Of a DNA stretch of 64,000 nt, positions 8,607 to 17,583 are shown in pieces. The notes beneath the pieces were generated by a model. That model searched no databases, was not told the DNA's origin, and saw nothing but the letters and a program-made list of their open reading frames with translations. The DNA comes from Vreelandella neptunia (GTDB taxonomy: Bacteria > Pseudomonadota > Gammaproteobacteria > Pseudomonadales > Halomonadaceae): assembly GCF_034479615.1 (NCBI RefSeq), contig NZ_CP140255.1, positions 4,526,001 through 4,590,000 on the forward strand. The letters run 5' to 3'. Each line of letters starts with the position of its first letter. Position 1 is the stretch's first letter. A program made the position numbers and the translations under genes.

Positions 8607-9103
8607 CCGATGATACAAACCTGGTCATACGACCACTGAACAGCGATCACTACAGGCCAGGGTTTCACTGCGGCGTACCCTCACTGGATAACTACATTCA
8701 AAAACAGGCGCGCCTTGATGTGAAGCGTCGTGTCAGTCGGGTATTTGTGGCAACAATGGTGGAGCAACCAACGAGCATTGTGGGCTATTACACGCTCTCC
8801 ACGCTGTCGATTGAACTCGGTCAATTGCCCCAAGACCTCGCGCGTAAACTCCCGCGGCACCCGATCCCGGCGGCCCTGCTCGGCAGGTTAGCGGTTAATA
8901 AAGGCGCCCAGGCCCACGGGGTGGGGAAAATGCTGCTGGTCGATGCCATTAAGCGAACGCTGGCTGTCAGCGATGAGATCGCCATTTACGCCATGGTAGT
9001 CGACGCTATTGATGAGCGAGCACAGCGCTTTTATGAACAGTTTGGTTTCTCGCTTCTCAGTTCAGACAGCCAACGTCTATTCCTTCCGCTTAAATCCATC
9101 TGA
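8603..9103 (+). CDS. TacT-type GNAT acetyltransferase toxin
   Basis: This is a 166-residue GNAT toxin that, in the family, acetylates the amino group of charged aminoacyl-tRNA and blocks translation. Diagnostic blocks are the FHCGVPSLDNYIQKQARLD entry, VGYYTLSTLSIELGQLP, the acetyl-CoA loop region LLGRLAVNKGAQAHGVGKML, and the end ERAQRFYEQFGFSLLSS with the conserved tyrosine. The Q/R-x-x-G-x-G/A type loop reads AHGVGK. It is encoded directly after and overlapping its DUF1778 antitoxin. The pair looks intact, unlike the prlF/yhaV and higBA loci elsewhere in the window. Confidence 0.92.
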   Translation: MTDDTNLVIRPLNSDHYRPGFHCGVPSLDNYIQKQARLDVKRRVSRVFVATMVEQPTSIVGYYTLSTLSIELGQLPQDLARKLPRHPIPAALLGRLAVNKGAQAHGVGKMLLVDAIKRTLAVSDEIAIYAMVVDAIDERAQRFYEQFGFSLLSSDSQRLFLPLKSI

Positions 9104-9193
9104 ATGTATTGCCTGAGAATTTATTAGTAGTAGCCAAATCGTCTTAGCGTATGTTTTCCTTCCATTAAACTTCCTCTCCGACAAAGCCTATAC

Positions 9194-9799
9194 TTAGCCA
9201 CTAGAACCTAACTTAGCGCGTGAAGCGATAATGTGACTGCGTAGGATGGAGCTGGCCTCTTCGCTCAAACCATTTACAAACGCACGAACGATTGCCTCGT
9301 GATCATCTAACCAGCGGTTAGTTTCTGATGATAAATCTTCATAATTGCTAGCATACAAGGCACAGCTAGTCCGCAACTCTTCGACAATGGCTAGCTGACG
9401 CGGTCTACGCGCTGGCAAGTAAAGCGCTCGGTGAAATTGCCAATCTCCTGTTTGCCATCCCGGGCGTCCCGCTTCCAGTGATGACTTTTTGAGTGCATAG
9501 CTAACTTCCGTGTGATCACTATTATTTGCTAGATAGATAGCGCGCTCAAGAAGGTCGCACTCAAGTGTAACCCTAAGGTCATAGATCTCATCTAACTCTT
9601 CAGACGTTAAAGAGATGACACGGGCTCCCTTTCCAGGAATGACATGGACTAACTTCTCCGTGGCAAGAGCCTGTAAAGCATCTCTCACAGGTATACGACT
9701 GACCTCATATTTAGCGGCAAGCGCAGCCTGATGCAGCATCGATCCAGGGGCATACCGCCCTTCTAAAATTTCCATTCGAATTTTTTCGACAAGACCCAT
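9194..9799 (-). CDS. GntR-family regulator, FCD (FadR) subclass
   Basis: This is a 201-residue repressor with an N-terminal winged helix (GLVEKIRMEILEGRYAPGSM, then LAAKYEVSRIPVRDALQALA and GKGARVISLT) and a C-terminal FCD effector domain (LDEIYDLRVTLECDLLERAI, WQFHRALYLPA, DDHEAIVRAF, LRSHI). I chose the ATG at 9799 because GGAGGGA sits seven bases upstream. Two upstream ATGs lie too close to, or inside, the palindrome. The gene is divergent from the OsmC-like gene, with the palindrome at 9822-9835 between them, so it probably represses both itself and that gene. The FCD histidines suggest a metal-bound small carboxylate effector; the effector is unknown. Confidence 0.88.
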   Translation of the reverse strand: MGLVEKIRMEILEGRYAPGSMLHQAALAAKYEVSRIPVRDALQALATEKLVHVIPGKGARVISLTSEELDEIYDLRVTLECDLLERAIYLANNSDHTEVSYALKKSSLEAGRPGWQTGDWQFHRALYLPARRPRQLAIVEELRTSCALYASNYEDLSSETNRWLDDHEAIVRAFVNGLSEEASSILRSHIIASRAKLGSSG

Positions 9800-9821
9800 T
9801 GTCATTCCCTCCAATGCAAGT

Positions 9822-9835
9822 GTATACATGTATAC
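9822..9835. promoter_or_regulatory. Palindromic operator between GntR and OsmC genes
   Basis: GTATACATGTATAC is a perfect 14-base palindrome in the 63-base divergent region. FCD-type GntR proteins bind short palindromes of the TNGTATACNA kind, so this is the likely GntR operator controlling both genes. Confidence 0.7.
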
Positions 9836-9862
9836 ATAATATCAAAACCAAGAGACAAAACC

Positions 9863-10333
9863 ATGGGTCATGAATATTCTTCACATGTTGTTTGGACTGG
9901 AAGTCGTGGGAACGGTACGACTGGCTACCACGATTTTGATCGGACTTGGGATATTTCCATAGCTGGTAAGTCTGTCATTCACTGTTCTAATGACCCACTT
10001 CTAGGTGGTGATCCAACAAAAATGAATCCAGAAGACCTTTTGCTATCAGCATTGTCTGCCTGCCATATGCTCTGGTATCTGCATTATGCGTCCGATGAAG
10101 GCATCGTGGTTACATCTTATGCAGATGACCCTGTCGGGCTAGGAAAGGTCGGACGAGGAGGAGCAGGGCGTTTTTCATCCGCTACTTTGCGTCCTCAAAT
10201 AACGGTGAAGGCAGGGACTGATTTACAAGCTGCAGAAGCTATCCACCACCGGATACATGAGGTTTGCTTTATTGCACGATCAATAAATTTTCCTGTGAAC
10301 TACGAGCCCACCTTCACTACAGAGGGAAGCTAA
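9863..10333 (+). CDS. OsmC/Ohr-family thiol peroxidase-like protein
   Basis: This is a 156-residue OsmC-fold protein. The family reduces organic hydroperoxides using two cysteines; here these are in SALSACHMLWYLHYASDEGI and HEVCFIARSINFPV, at the canonical positions. The DPLLGGDPTKMNPEDLLLSA block is the OsmC signature. The gene is divergent from a GntR regulator with a shared palindromic operator, which points to induction by a small metabolite rather than by OhrR-type peroxide sensing. The exact substrate is not known. Base composition is lower in GC than the neighbouring core genes. Confidence 0.87.
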   Translation: MGHEYSSHVVWTGSRGNGTTGYHDFDRTWDISIAGKSVIHCSNDPLLGGDPTKMNPEDLLLSALSACHMLWYLHYASDEGIVVTSYADDPVGLGKVGRGGAGRFSSATLRPQITVKAGTDLQAAEAIHHRIHEVCFIARSINFPVNYEPTFTTEGS

Positions 10334-10349
10334 TTAATAGCATTTCCAC

Positions 10350-10499
10350 GACTGAATGATGCTTGATCAACCGTTCGACTCTGCTCGTCTCCGCGTTGGC
10401 CGAATTGACGATGGGATCTTTACAGCCGTTTCACCTTCGCGGCGAGCATTTCGGTTTTTCCCAAAACATCGGATGGGCATAGATTGTCCATCCATTCAC
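10350..10499 (-). pseudogene. Relic of a YhaV-type mRNA interferase toxin
   Basis: Directly downstream of prlF on the minus strand the frame reads VNGWTIYAHPMFWEK, matching the conserved VNGWxLYAHPxF start of YhaV toxins. It then shifts frame (KTEMLAAKVKRL) and hits a stop after about 35 residues. A complete YhaV is about 150 residues. The toxin has therefore been lost by frameshift and truncation, leaving prlF as an orphan. The match is from memory of the family. Confidence 0.6.
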
Positions 10500-10510
10500 C
10501 GCTAGAGATT

Positions 10511-10843
10511 TCATTCGTCATCATTCTCTTCCAGCACCTCTTCGAGGTCTACCTCAATGCCTGCGATGAGACATTCGACCTCGACAAAACTACCTGCGGT
10601 AACAGGACGAATGCTCTCTGGATGCACCAGAAGATCGCGCTCCAGAAAGTTAAGAAAGTTGACCAGCACAGGGTCGTGCTTGGCCTCATCAATGGCACGG
10701 GAAAGCACCACTTCACCATTCGAGCGTAAGGCATAGTGGATACGGTCTCGGCGTTTCAGCTTTAGTGCCTGACGAATCGATGCTGGAATGGTCGTTTGAT
10801 AGCGATCCGTCAGAGTAGAGTATTCTTCAATGGGAGTGCTCAT
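10511..10843 (-). CDS. prlF: PrlF/SohA-type antitoxin (AbrB fold), orphan
   Basis: This is a 110-residue PrlF antitoxin. The swapped-hairpin AbrB domain reads EEYSTLTDRYQTTIPASIRQ, then LKLKRRDRIHYALRSNGEVV. The C-terminal part (DPVLVNFLNFLERDLLVHPE and an acidic end LEEVLEENDDE) would wrap the toxin. I chose the ATG at 10843, the second of two adjacent ATGs, since GGAGAG lies just upstream. In intact loci prlF precedes yhaV; here the downstream toxin is a relic, so this antitoxin has no visible partner. It borders the recombinase element that starts near 11 kb. Confidence 0.85.
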   Translation of the reverse strand: MSTPIEEYSTLTDRYQTTIPASIRQALKLKRRDRIHYALRSNGEVVLSRAIDEAKHDPVLVNFLNFLERDLLVHPESIRPVTAGSFVEVECLIAGIEVDLEEVLEENDDE

Positions 10844-11096
10844 CATCGCTCTCCGCTTAGTGGCAATGCAAAAGTGATGCGTAATATGTTGAGTCAGCCG
10901 CATTACTTCGACAAGCTACCCCAACTATTTTAAACCCACCCCTTAAGCGCTACCAAAGCGTTCTTAATTACGATAGGTTAAGTACTTAAGATTAACTAGC
11001 TTCCACTTACATTGGGTTAAAGCTTTTAGCAAACAACAGCGAGGGAGTGCAATGATTCCCGCTAGTCATAGTGATACATCGTGCTAGAGTCACAAC

Positions 11097-12254
11097 ATGG
11101 ACCTCTTCTTCAGCACCAACAAATTCAAACTCAACGGCCTAAGCTACTCTGGCTTTCCAATCCTTATTTCCAAGGAGGGGAAGGTCGTTGAGGAAGCGCT
11201 GGACTTTTGCATAGCGCACCTGATCAAGCGTGGCAGGGTTCAATCCAAGAAGTCGTGGGTTACTTACGGGAAAGCGTTGTATCAGTTCTTTGGCTGGTGC
11301 GAGGTAAATGGCATTGACTGGCGAGATGTGGGCAATGACCGGGAAGCTACGATCCTGGCGGAGTTTCGGGATTGGAACCTGAGTCCTGAGGGAGGGAGCC
11401 TTGCTGCAGCAACGGTGAATGCCCGGCTACGACTCCTCTGCGCCTTTTATCGGTATGCCGCCAACAGTGGTTGGGTGACGACTGTTCCGTATGCCATGGA
11501 AACGATCACGGTGAGACAACCGAAAGGGTTCCTGGCTCATGTCGATGCGAGTGGTGGGAAGCAAACGAGCCCAGACATCATGCTGAAGACGCCGCGAACC
11601 GTCATTCGGGTGTTGAGCAAGCATCAATCGGTCGATCTCCTGAATGCCATCACCAACCCCACGCACAAGCTGATCGTCCGATTAGCGCTCACGACTGGGC
11701 TGCGCCGAGAGGAGCTGGCTACGTTTCCGCTGAAATACGTGATCAATCCGGCGACTTACACCAAGCACCGTTCATTCATCCGGGTCAATCTTGATCCACG
11801 CGATATGACCATCAAGGGCAATCAGCCCAGAGGGATCGACGTGCCCCGCACCGTGATGGAAGCCCTCTGGCAATACGTCCTGGACCGTCGCTATCAGCAT
11901 GAGAGCATTTCGGGGCAGCGCCAGTCCGTTTTGTTCCTGACGGAATCCGGCCAACCTTACGCGAACGACGGGGCAGCCTTTCTGGGTATTGTGAAGAAGG
12001 CTGGAGAGGTTGCCGGTATTCCTTACCTCAACGTCCATATTCTGCGCCATACCTATGCCACGCACACGCTGTACGCCATGATGCAATCCAAGGCTCAGAC
12101 CCATGCCTTGCTGTATGTACGCGACCGACTGGGCCATGCCTCGGTCACAACAACGGAGAAATACCTGCACTGCCTCTCGGAGCTTGAGGACGCGCTGATG
12201 AACGACTACCAAAGTGAAATCGATCTGATCAGCTGGGAGATTGGCAGTGCCTAG
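11097..12254 (+). CDS. Tyrosine recombinase, first of a three-recombinase operon
   Basis: This is a 385-residue tyrosine recombinase. A SAM-like N-terminal domain (KKSWVTYGKALYQFFGWCEV) leads to the catalytic domain. The first Arg is in LALTTGLRREELATF, a Lys in MTIKGNQPRGIDVP, the HxxR box in HILRHTYATHTLY, and the GH...Y end in DRLGHASVTTTEKYLHCLSE. All expected catalytic residues are present. It overlaps the second recombinase gene. The arrangement resembles Tn554 TnpA-TnpB, recombinase-in-trio (RIT) and gamma-mobile-trio systems, in which several recombinases act together to move an element without a classical excisionase. Which of these families it belongs to needs profile searches. Confidence 0.9.
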   Translation: MDLFFSTNKFKLNGLSYSGFPILISKEGKVVEEALDFCIAHLIKRGRVQSKKSWVTYGKALYQFFGWCEVNGIDWRDVGNDREATILAEFRDWNLSPEGGSLAAATVNARLRLLCAFYRYAANSGWVTTVPYAMETITVRQPKGFLAHVDASGGKQTSPDIMLKTPRTVIRVLSKHQSVDLLNAITNPTHKLIVRLALTTGLRREELATFPLKYVINPATYTKHRSFIRVNLDPRDMTIKGNQPRGIDVPRTVMEALWQYVLDRRYQHESISGQRQSVLFLTESGQPYANDGAAFLGIVKKAGEVAGIPYLNVHILRHTYATHTLYAMMQSKAQTHALLYVRDRLGHASVTTTEKYLHCLSELEDALMNDYQSEIDLISWEIGSA

Positions 12255-13863
12255 AAAAAAACTCCACTCGACAGCCTCCCGCCCTGGCACAGCCGCCAGT
12301 GACGAAACGCTGGAACTCACGAGCCTCCCTCCAGCCCAGATGGTCGTGTCCTTGCCCGAAAACGCGTCGGGTTGCCGCAGCCTTGATTTCGCCAGGCACT
12401 ACGGAAACGGCTGCGATGTCGTGGTCTATGCCACTCAACGTGCACTGGATCGTATGGCCAAGGCTTGCGCCGACAGCAGCGGAAAAACGCTCAGCGCGAT
12501 GACCATCGCCAATTATTTCAATAACGGACTGTCAGCGTTTCTGCCGTTCTGCGCGACGATGGCTTCGGCGCTGGGGCGCGAACTGCGGTTGGATGATATT
12601 GACCGGCAATTTACCGACCACTTCATCGCCCAACTGCGGCAATCGGGTGGTAGCCTCTCGACTCAGAAGAATCGGTACACCTCAACCAAGTCAGTTCTGG
12701 CCGAGATGGGACAATCAGGCTGGATTGCCAAAGATATTTTCCCGCGCAATCCTTTCCCGAATTCCAACCGATCAGTGAAGGGCCAGGCTACCCTGAGCGA
12801 ACCCGAGCGCCGTAGCGTTATGCAGGCGCTGAAAGCCGATATGCAGGCGATTATCAAGGGAAGAGGGCCGCTTACCTCGCAGGAACTTGCCGTTTGCCTG
12901 TTGTCCATTGCAGCGCGAACGGGCATCAACCCAACCCCCGCGCTGGAACTCCTGACCGACTGCCTTCAGCCCCATCCCATCAAGGCAGATCGATACGTGC
13001 TGGTCAGCTTCAAACGTCGTGGCAACGCCACGCACATCCAGAGTCTCCGTCGCGTCGCTGACATTGAATCGATGGTGTCGGCGCTGCCTGACGTGGCCCG
13101 CATCATTGATCTTGTGCGCGAGCGCAACGCCACGCCACGACAAGCGAGCAACTACCCGGAATTACTGTTTGTCTACAAGAGCCGACGCGGGACAAGTGCC
13201 GGGGAAATGTGTCGACTGACTCAACGGATACTCGCCCACGGCATAAAGGCATTTCTCAACCGACACCAGATAGCTGATGCTGATGGCGAGCCTCTGAAGC
13301 TCAACGTCATGCGCCTGCGCAAGACGTTTGAGAACCGACTGTTTACCCTGTCTGGCCAGGACCCCTTCCTGACAGCAAGGCTTGGTGGTCACACCCCGAA
13401 GGTGTCCGACAACCATTATCTTGAGGCCCCAGAAAGCGCCGAAAAAGACTGGCGGCTCATGGGCGAGATCAGGACAGAAGAACTGTTGAACCACGGCAAG
13501 GTCGTGTCTCTGCCGACACAGAACACTCCGGTAGCTCGCTGCCGGGACACCTTGAACGGTGAGCGCGCACCCAAGAACGGCGAGCACTGCCAGAAGTTTC
13601 TGGCTTGCTTTCGCTGCCGGTCATTCGTTGTGACGGGAGATGATCTGTACCGTGTCTTCAGCCTCTACTGGACGTTGGTTCAGATGCGCCAGGAAATGGG
13701 GGGCAGTGCGTGGAAACGGGTTTACGGACACATCATCCGGATCATCGACCTGGAGATCACCCCGCAATTTGAGGCCGAACTGGTGGGCATTCAAAGGCAG
13801 CGAGCGAAGGTCGATCCGCACCCCTTCTGGCGTGATCCAGAACGGCTGGAGGATATAGCATGA
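12247..13863 (+). CDS. Tyrosine recombinase, second of the trio
   Basis: This is a recombinase-like protein of about 538 residues. I chose the GTG at 12247 because GGGAGA sits six bases upstream; it overlaps the previous gene by eight bases. The catalytic domain (about residues 215-410) shows Arg I in LSIAARTGINPTPALELLTD, then LNVMRLRKTFENRLFTLSG, in which the usual His of HxxR is replaced, and LGGHTPKVSDNHYLEAPES with the GH and the Tyr. The C-terminal extension has a Cys cluster (CRDTLNGERAPKNGEHCQKF, then ACFRCRSF) that could bind zinc. The missing His suggests reduced or specialised catalysis, as is common for the middle member of such trios. Confidence 0.85.
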   Translation: MPRKKLHSTASRPGTAASDETLELTSLPPAQMVVSLPENASGCRSLDFARHYGNGCDVVVYATQRALDRMAKACADSSGKTLSAMTIANYFNNGLSAFLPFCATMASALGRELRLDDIDRQFTDHFIAQLRQSGGSLSTQKNRYTSTKSVLAEMGQSGWIAKDIFPRNPFPNSNRSVKGQATLSEPERRSVMQALKADMQAIIKGRGPLTSQELAVCLLSIAARTGINPTPALELLTDCLQPHPIKADRYVLVSFKRRGNATHIQSLRRVADIESMVSALPDVARIIDLVRERNATPRQASNYPELLFVYKSRRGTSAGEMCRLTQRILAHGIKAFLNRHQIADADGEPLKLNVMRLRKTFENRLFTLSGQDPFLTARLGGHTPKVSDNHYLEAPESAEKDWRLMGEIRTEELLNHGKVVSLPTQNTPVARCRDTLNGERAPKNGEHCQKFLACFRCRSFVVTGDDLYRVFSLYWTLVQMRQEMGGSAWKRVYGHIIRIIDLEITPQFEAELVGIQRQRAKVDPHPFWRDPERLEDIA

Positions 13864-15716
13864 ACGCAGCCGAATTCCGTGCGGAGCAACTCAAAGTCCT
13901 GCATGCCGTTCAGGCAGGAGCGATCGTCCCAAGCGCCGCCATCACCTGCATGCGTCTGGAAGACGGCTCTTACCACGTTCTGAGTCGCTACGGTGATGAT
14001 ATATGGACGCTGCCCGACAGCCTTTTCTCTGCAGGAACGAAAAATAACGATAAGAAGCTCAACTTCTTGCGTGTGCCCGTGGCGTTTCGGGAAACGCTGA
14101 AAGCCTGCACGGCGCATTACCTGCTGAGCGGGATTGAAGGCCGCAGCCGCCCCAAGGGCAGTACAACACGCAAATTTTTAGGGAATGTGACATCTTTCCT
14201 GATCTGGCTTCATGACCATCGCATAGCCCGCCTGAGCGACGTGACGCCGCTGATCAGTCACCAGTATGTGGACTTCTGCAAGGGGCTGAAGGGCCAGAAA
14301 GGACAGCCACTTTCAGGTAGCACGCTTGAGGGTCGTTTCTGGGTGGTAGAGACGCTCCATATCCTCAGTCAGCAGTCCGATGACTCCATGCGGCACCCTT
14401 GGCCAGAATCGTCAGCAAAGCACCTGGCAGGGTTGACGGGGCAAGGCAATCTTAATAACCAGGAGGCCAAGACCGAAATCATCCCGGATGCTATATTGGG
14501 GCCAATGTTCCAGTCGGCGGTTGAGTGGCTGGATCGGGCCGATGAGATCATCAGTGTTCGTGCTCGGGTGGAAGGCTGGAAGTCAGAGGGTCAGAGCCCA
14601 AATTTTATTCGACCGCACCTGAAAAAACTCGGCTGGACGGCAAGCGGCATCCGCAAAGCGGAGCAACACCTACAAGCGGCGTGCATGTGCATCATCTTGA
14701 TCACCAGCGGTATCCGCGTATCCGAATTGTGCTCACTGGAAAATCAGTGCGCGTTCAAAACGCTGGATGAAAAGGGTGAGCCCTTCCACTGGATTCGCGG
14801 CACCTCATACAAGACGGGCGCGGGAGCCTGTGAATGGCTTGTGACCGAGATTACCCATCGTGCCCTTGCCGTGATTGAGCGCCTTGCGTGTCTGCTACAA
14901 GCGCAACTGGAGCAACGTATTTTCGACCTGCGAACCGGCAGTCCGAAAGATCCCGACATTGCCCGACTGAAGGAGCATGCTCATCGCTTGTTCCTTGCGG
15001 TCACCATGAATCAGGAAAATCGGATTGGAACGCTTTCCATAGACTCGGTGGTTACTCGCCTCAATACGTTTGCTGCCCAGTGCGGTTTGGATTGGCGCTT
15101 TGCGCCGCATCAGTTCCGGCGCACCTTTGCGGTGTACGCAGCTCACAGCGCCTTTGGCGACCTTCGCTACCTGCGAGACCATTTCAAGCACTGGTCGCTA
15201 GACATGACCACTTTGTACGCCATGTCCCGGCTCCAAGATGCCGACCTTTACGACAGCGTGGGCCTGGCTGCACTGAGTATTAAGACCGATCTTCTGGAGC
15301 ATTGGCTGGAGCCTGATGCCATTTTGGTGGGTGGTGCCGCCGAAACCATCAGGGCCTTCCGCACGAAGAACGAGTCGCTGGCCACCAAGAAGGATCGTGC
15401 TGAGATGGCCAAAACGATCAGCCCTCTGGTTCATCTACGAGCTACTGGTGTCGCGTGGTGTACCGCCGATACCGGAGGGTGCAACGGTGGACAGGGCGTT
15501 GAAAAAACACGTTGTGCTGAATGTGGCAATGCAGTCATCGATGAGTCACGTAAGGCTGTGTGGCAGGGTATTTATGCTCAGCAGATCGAGTTACGTGACC
15601 TCACAGACATTGGGCCTGGAGGAACCGAACGGGTAGCGCGTGACATCAAGCGCTGCGAGGCGGTCCTGAAGGGGCTTGGAGCAACTGAAGAGGACCTGGC
15701 TGATGTCGCCACCTGA
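13860..15716 (+). CDS. Tyrosine recombinase, third of the trio, with Cys-rich C-terminus
   Basis: This is a 618-residue tyrosine recombinase overlapping the previous gene by four bases (ATGA). The catalytic domain has Arg I in LITSGIRVSELCSLENQCAF, the HxxR box in FAPHQFRRTFAVYAAHSAFG, and the end box in HFKHWSLDMTTLYAMSRLQD with the Tyr. After it comes a Cys motif (WCTADTGGCNGG with TRCAECGNAV) resembling a zinc ribbon, as seen in large Tn554-type TnpB/TnpC-like and trio recombinases. The four genes from 11097 to 16155 overlap one after another and are surely one transcript. Transfer as a unit is likely. Confidence 0.88.
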   Translation: MNAAEFRAEQLKVLHAVQAGAIVPSAAITCMRLEDGSYHVLSRYGDDIWTLPDSLFSAGTKNNDKKLNFLRVPVAFRETLKACTAHYLLSGIEGRSRPKGSTTRKFLGNVTSFLIWLHDHRIARLSDVTPLISHQYVDFCKGLKGQKGQPLSGSTLEGRFWVVETLHILSQQSDDSMRHPWPESSAKHLAGLTGQGNLNNQEAKTEIIPDAILGPMFQSAVEWLDRADEIISVRARVEGWKSEGQSPNFIRPHLKKLGWTASGIRKAEQHLQAACMCIILITSGIRVSELCSLENQCAFKTLDEKGEPFHWIRGTSYKTGAGACEWLVTEITHRALAVIERLACLLQAQLEQRIFDLRTGSPKDPDIARLKEHAHRLFLAVTMNQENRIGTLSIDSVVTRLNTFAAQCGLDWRFAPHQFRRTFAVYAAHSAFGDLRYLRDHFKHWSLDMTTLYAMSRLQDADLYDSVGLAALSIKTDLLEHWLEPDAILVGGAAETIRAFRTKNESLATKKDRAEMAKTISPLVHLRATGVAWCTADTGGCNGGQGVEKTRCAECGNAVIDESRKAVWQGIYAQQIELRDLTDIGPGGTERVARDIKRCEAVLKGLGATEEDLADVAT

Positions 15717-16155
15717 AGACATTTTCCAACCCCCCACACGGGGCGAATTGACGGCAAAGGCCATACGTCAGGCCATTGTGCGTATAGAGAAAGGCCGCCC
15801 CAAGGTGGTCGAGCCGGGGCGTAAGCTCAGCATCCAGTCGGTGGCTGAGGAAGCCGGGGTCAGCCGAGCAACTATTCACAACAATCACCCCGGTCTCGCA
15901 GAGCGTATTCGTGAGGCTGGAAATAAGGTTGCCCGAGTACAACGAGATGAGAAGAATACCGAGCTCAAAGAGCTGAGAGCCAAGTACAGAGAACTAAGAC
16001 AGGAGTATGCTCATGCCCGCGAACTCAATCAAAACATGGCTTCTGAAATGGCTTGTCTAGTCGCGGAAAACCAGCGTCTACGAGCCATCGTGGAGAATAA
16101 GAAAGTGGTCGGGTTCCCTTCGAAAAAAGGTAACAGTAATAACGTTCGTTACTGA
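15703..16155 (+). CDS. Small helix-turn-helix/coiled-coil partner of the recombinase trio (TnpC/GmtX-like)
   Basis: This is a 150-residue protein overlapping the third recombinase by 14 bases. I chose the ATG at 15703, after GAGG; an earlier ATG is possible. A helix-turn-helix (LSIQSVAEEAGVSRATIHNN) is followed by a long charged coiled coil (residues about 70-135: KNTELKELRAKYRELRQEYA, ASEMACLVAENQRLRAIVEN). The layout matches the small third gene of Tn554-type elements (TnpC) or KfrA-like accessory factors. It probably binds element DNA and guides or orients the recombinases. No enzymatic motif is visible. Confidence 0.75.
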   Translation: MSPPEDIFQPPTRGELTAKAIRQAIVRIEKGRPKVVEPGRKLSIQSVAEEAGVSRATIHNNHPGLAERIREAGNKVARVQRDEKNTELKELRAKYRELRQEYAHARELNQNMASEMACLVAENQRLRAIVENKKVVGFPSKKGNSNNVRY

Positions 16156-16197
16156 AAGGTACTCTTGTTGACCGACAAATTTTTGCAGAGGCAGAGC

Positions 16198-17583
16198 TTA
16201 TATAAGAGACAAAAGATGCTGGCGGTAATATTCCGAGAAGCTTAGTGTTAGCAATGGAGCCTCAAGAGACAGCATCGTACGCTCGTTAATGTTTTCTGCA
16301 GACAGCGGTTGGCTATTATCTGCCGCTGACTCGCCCTCCTCAGTGCGGTTCTTCATTTGATTTGTTCGCGCTTGCTCCAACTGCAGTTTCAGCTTTTGGG
16401 TTTGAAATATTGCCTGATCTTCGGGCAAGTCCTCAGCTATTCGCTGCGAGTATTTACGCAGTAGTGGCTCAGCTATTACATAGAGCCACGCTGCGACGTC
16501 TGAGTTGTCCATTTTACGTAGAATGCGCCCTAAAACCTGCCGGTAATGCAGTTCCGTTCGAATCCTGCTCAGGTACGCACAAACGCATAATCGTTGTATA
16601 TCAGTCCCTTCGGAAATCATGCTCACTGCGACAATCCAGCGTGTACTGTTATATCGATATTGGTCAATCAGCTCATGCGCCTTCGGTGTTTGGCTAGTCA
16701 CCACAACATAGCTTTCACCCTTATGACGCAAAAGCTCAGCGATTTGATGCGCATGTTCAATGTCAGTAGCAACGGCTAGTCCGCCAGCATTAGGCACGCT
16801 GTTCCGTTCTTGGTTAAGTCGGTCAATGCCTAGATCTAGCACAGCATTCAGGATGTCGTCGTGTCGCAACAGGTCTTCGTAGCTGATTGGCGACTCACTG
16901 AGCAACTGTTGAAATGAGGAAAAAGCTCTTACCGATGCTGTGCTTTCGTTTTCTTCGGTCAAGCGGATCAGTGGGTTATCAATGAGCGTAATTCGTGGTG
17001 AGCGGCATACACCGTCTTGAATGGCGGTTTTAAGGTCGTAACGGTAATCGCAAATGAGTTTGCCTTCTGGATCGCTGTAGCGAGCTAATGCGATAGGTAA
17101 GTCATCCGAACGCCAAGGTGTCCCCGAAAGTGCTAACGTGTAAGTGGCAGCATTTTGGATACGCTGAATTATTTGCTGGCCCCACGTGTTGCTGAGAAGC
17201 GGATCATGGCCTGCGCAATGATGCATCTCATCGAAAATGGTCATTGTGCGATATTCTGTGAATAACGTCCAAAAATCCTCAGGGTGATATTCCATAGATT
17301 GGTAGGTATAGGCAGCTCCTACCGACGCAAGCGTATCGCCAAACCGCTGATTCAATACGACGGCAAAGGTACGCTGTATGCCAGCCACAACTTCTCTCGT
17401 TGGCGCAAAGCAAATAACAAAATCAATATGTCCTTCTTCAAGGAGCCATCGTGTTATTTCAGCCGCCAGGCGGGTTTTGCCGCTTGCAGGGGTGGCTTGC
17501 ACGAAAAAGTCGGCATGATCTAAGTAGTGAATCTTTGCTCGCTCTAAGCACTCTGCTTGCCACCTTCGCAGCTTCGTGCTCAT
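16198..17583 (-). CDS. Superfamily 2 DEAD/DEAH-type helicase
   Basis: This is a 461-residue SF2 helicase/translocase. Motif I reads TPASGKTRLAAEITRW, motif Ia ICFAPTREVV, motif II TIFDEMHHCAG, motif III LALSGTPWRSDD, and motifs V-VI VSMISEGTDIQRLCVCAYLS with HYRQVLGRILRKMD. It lacks fused nuclease or methylase domains. It overlaps the upstream winged-helix gene by four bases, so the two form a coupled pair. It stands next to a recombinase trio that is known as a carrier of defence cargo, and divergent from an Xre regulator. An antiphage role is therefore plausible but is inference only. Confidence 0.85.
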   Translation of the reverse strand: MSTKLRRWQAECLERAKIHYLDHADFFVQATPASGKTRLAAEITRWLLEEGHIDFVICFAPTREVVAGIQRTFAVVLNQRFGDTLASVGAAYTYQSMEYHPEDFWTLFTEYRTMTIFDEMHHCAGHDPLLSNTWGQQIIQRIQNAATYTLALSGTPWRSDDLPIALARYSDPEGKLICDYRYDLKTAIQDGVCRSPRITLIDNPLIRLTEENESTASVRAFSSFQQLLSESPISYEDLLRHDDILNAVLDLGIDRLNQERNSVPNAGGLAVATDIEHAHQIAELLRHKGESYVVVTSQTPKAHELIDQYRYNSTRWIVAVSMISEGTDIQRLCVCAYLSRIRTELHYRQVLGRILRKMDNSDVAAWLYVIAEPLLRKYSQRIAEDLPEDQAIFQTQKLKLQLEQARTNQMKNRTEEGESAADNSQPLSAENINERTMLSLEAPLLTLSFSEYYRQHLLSLI

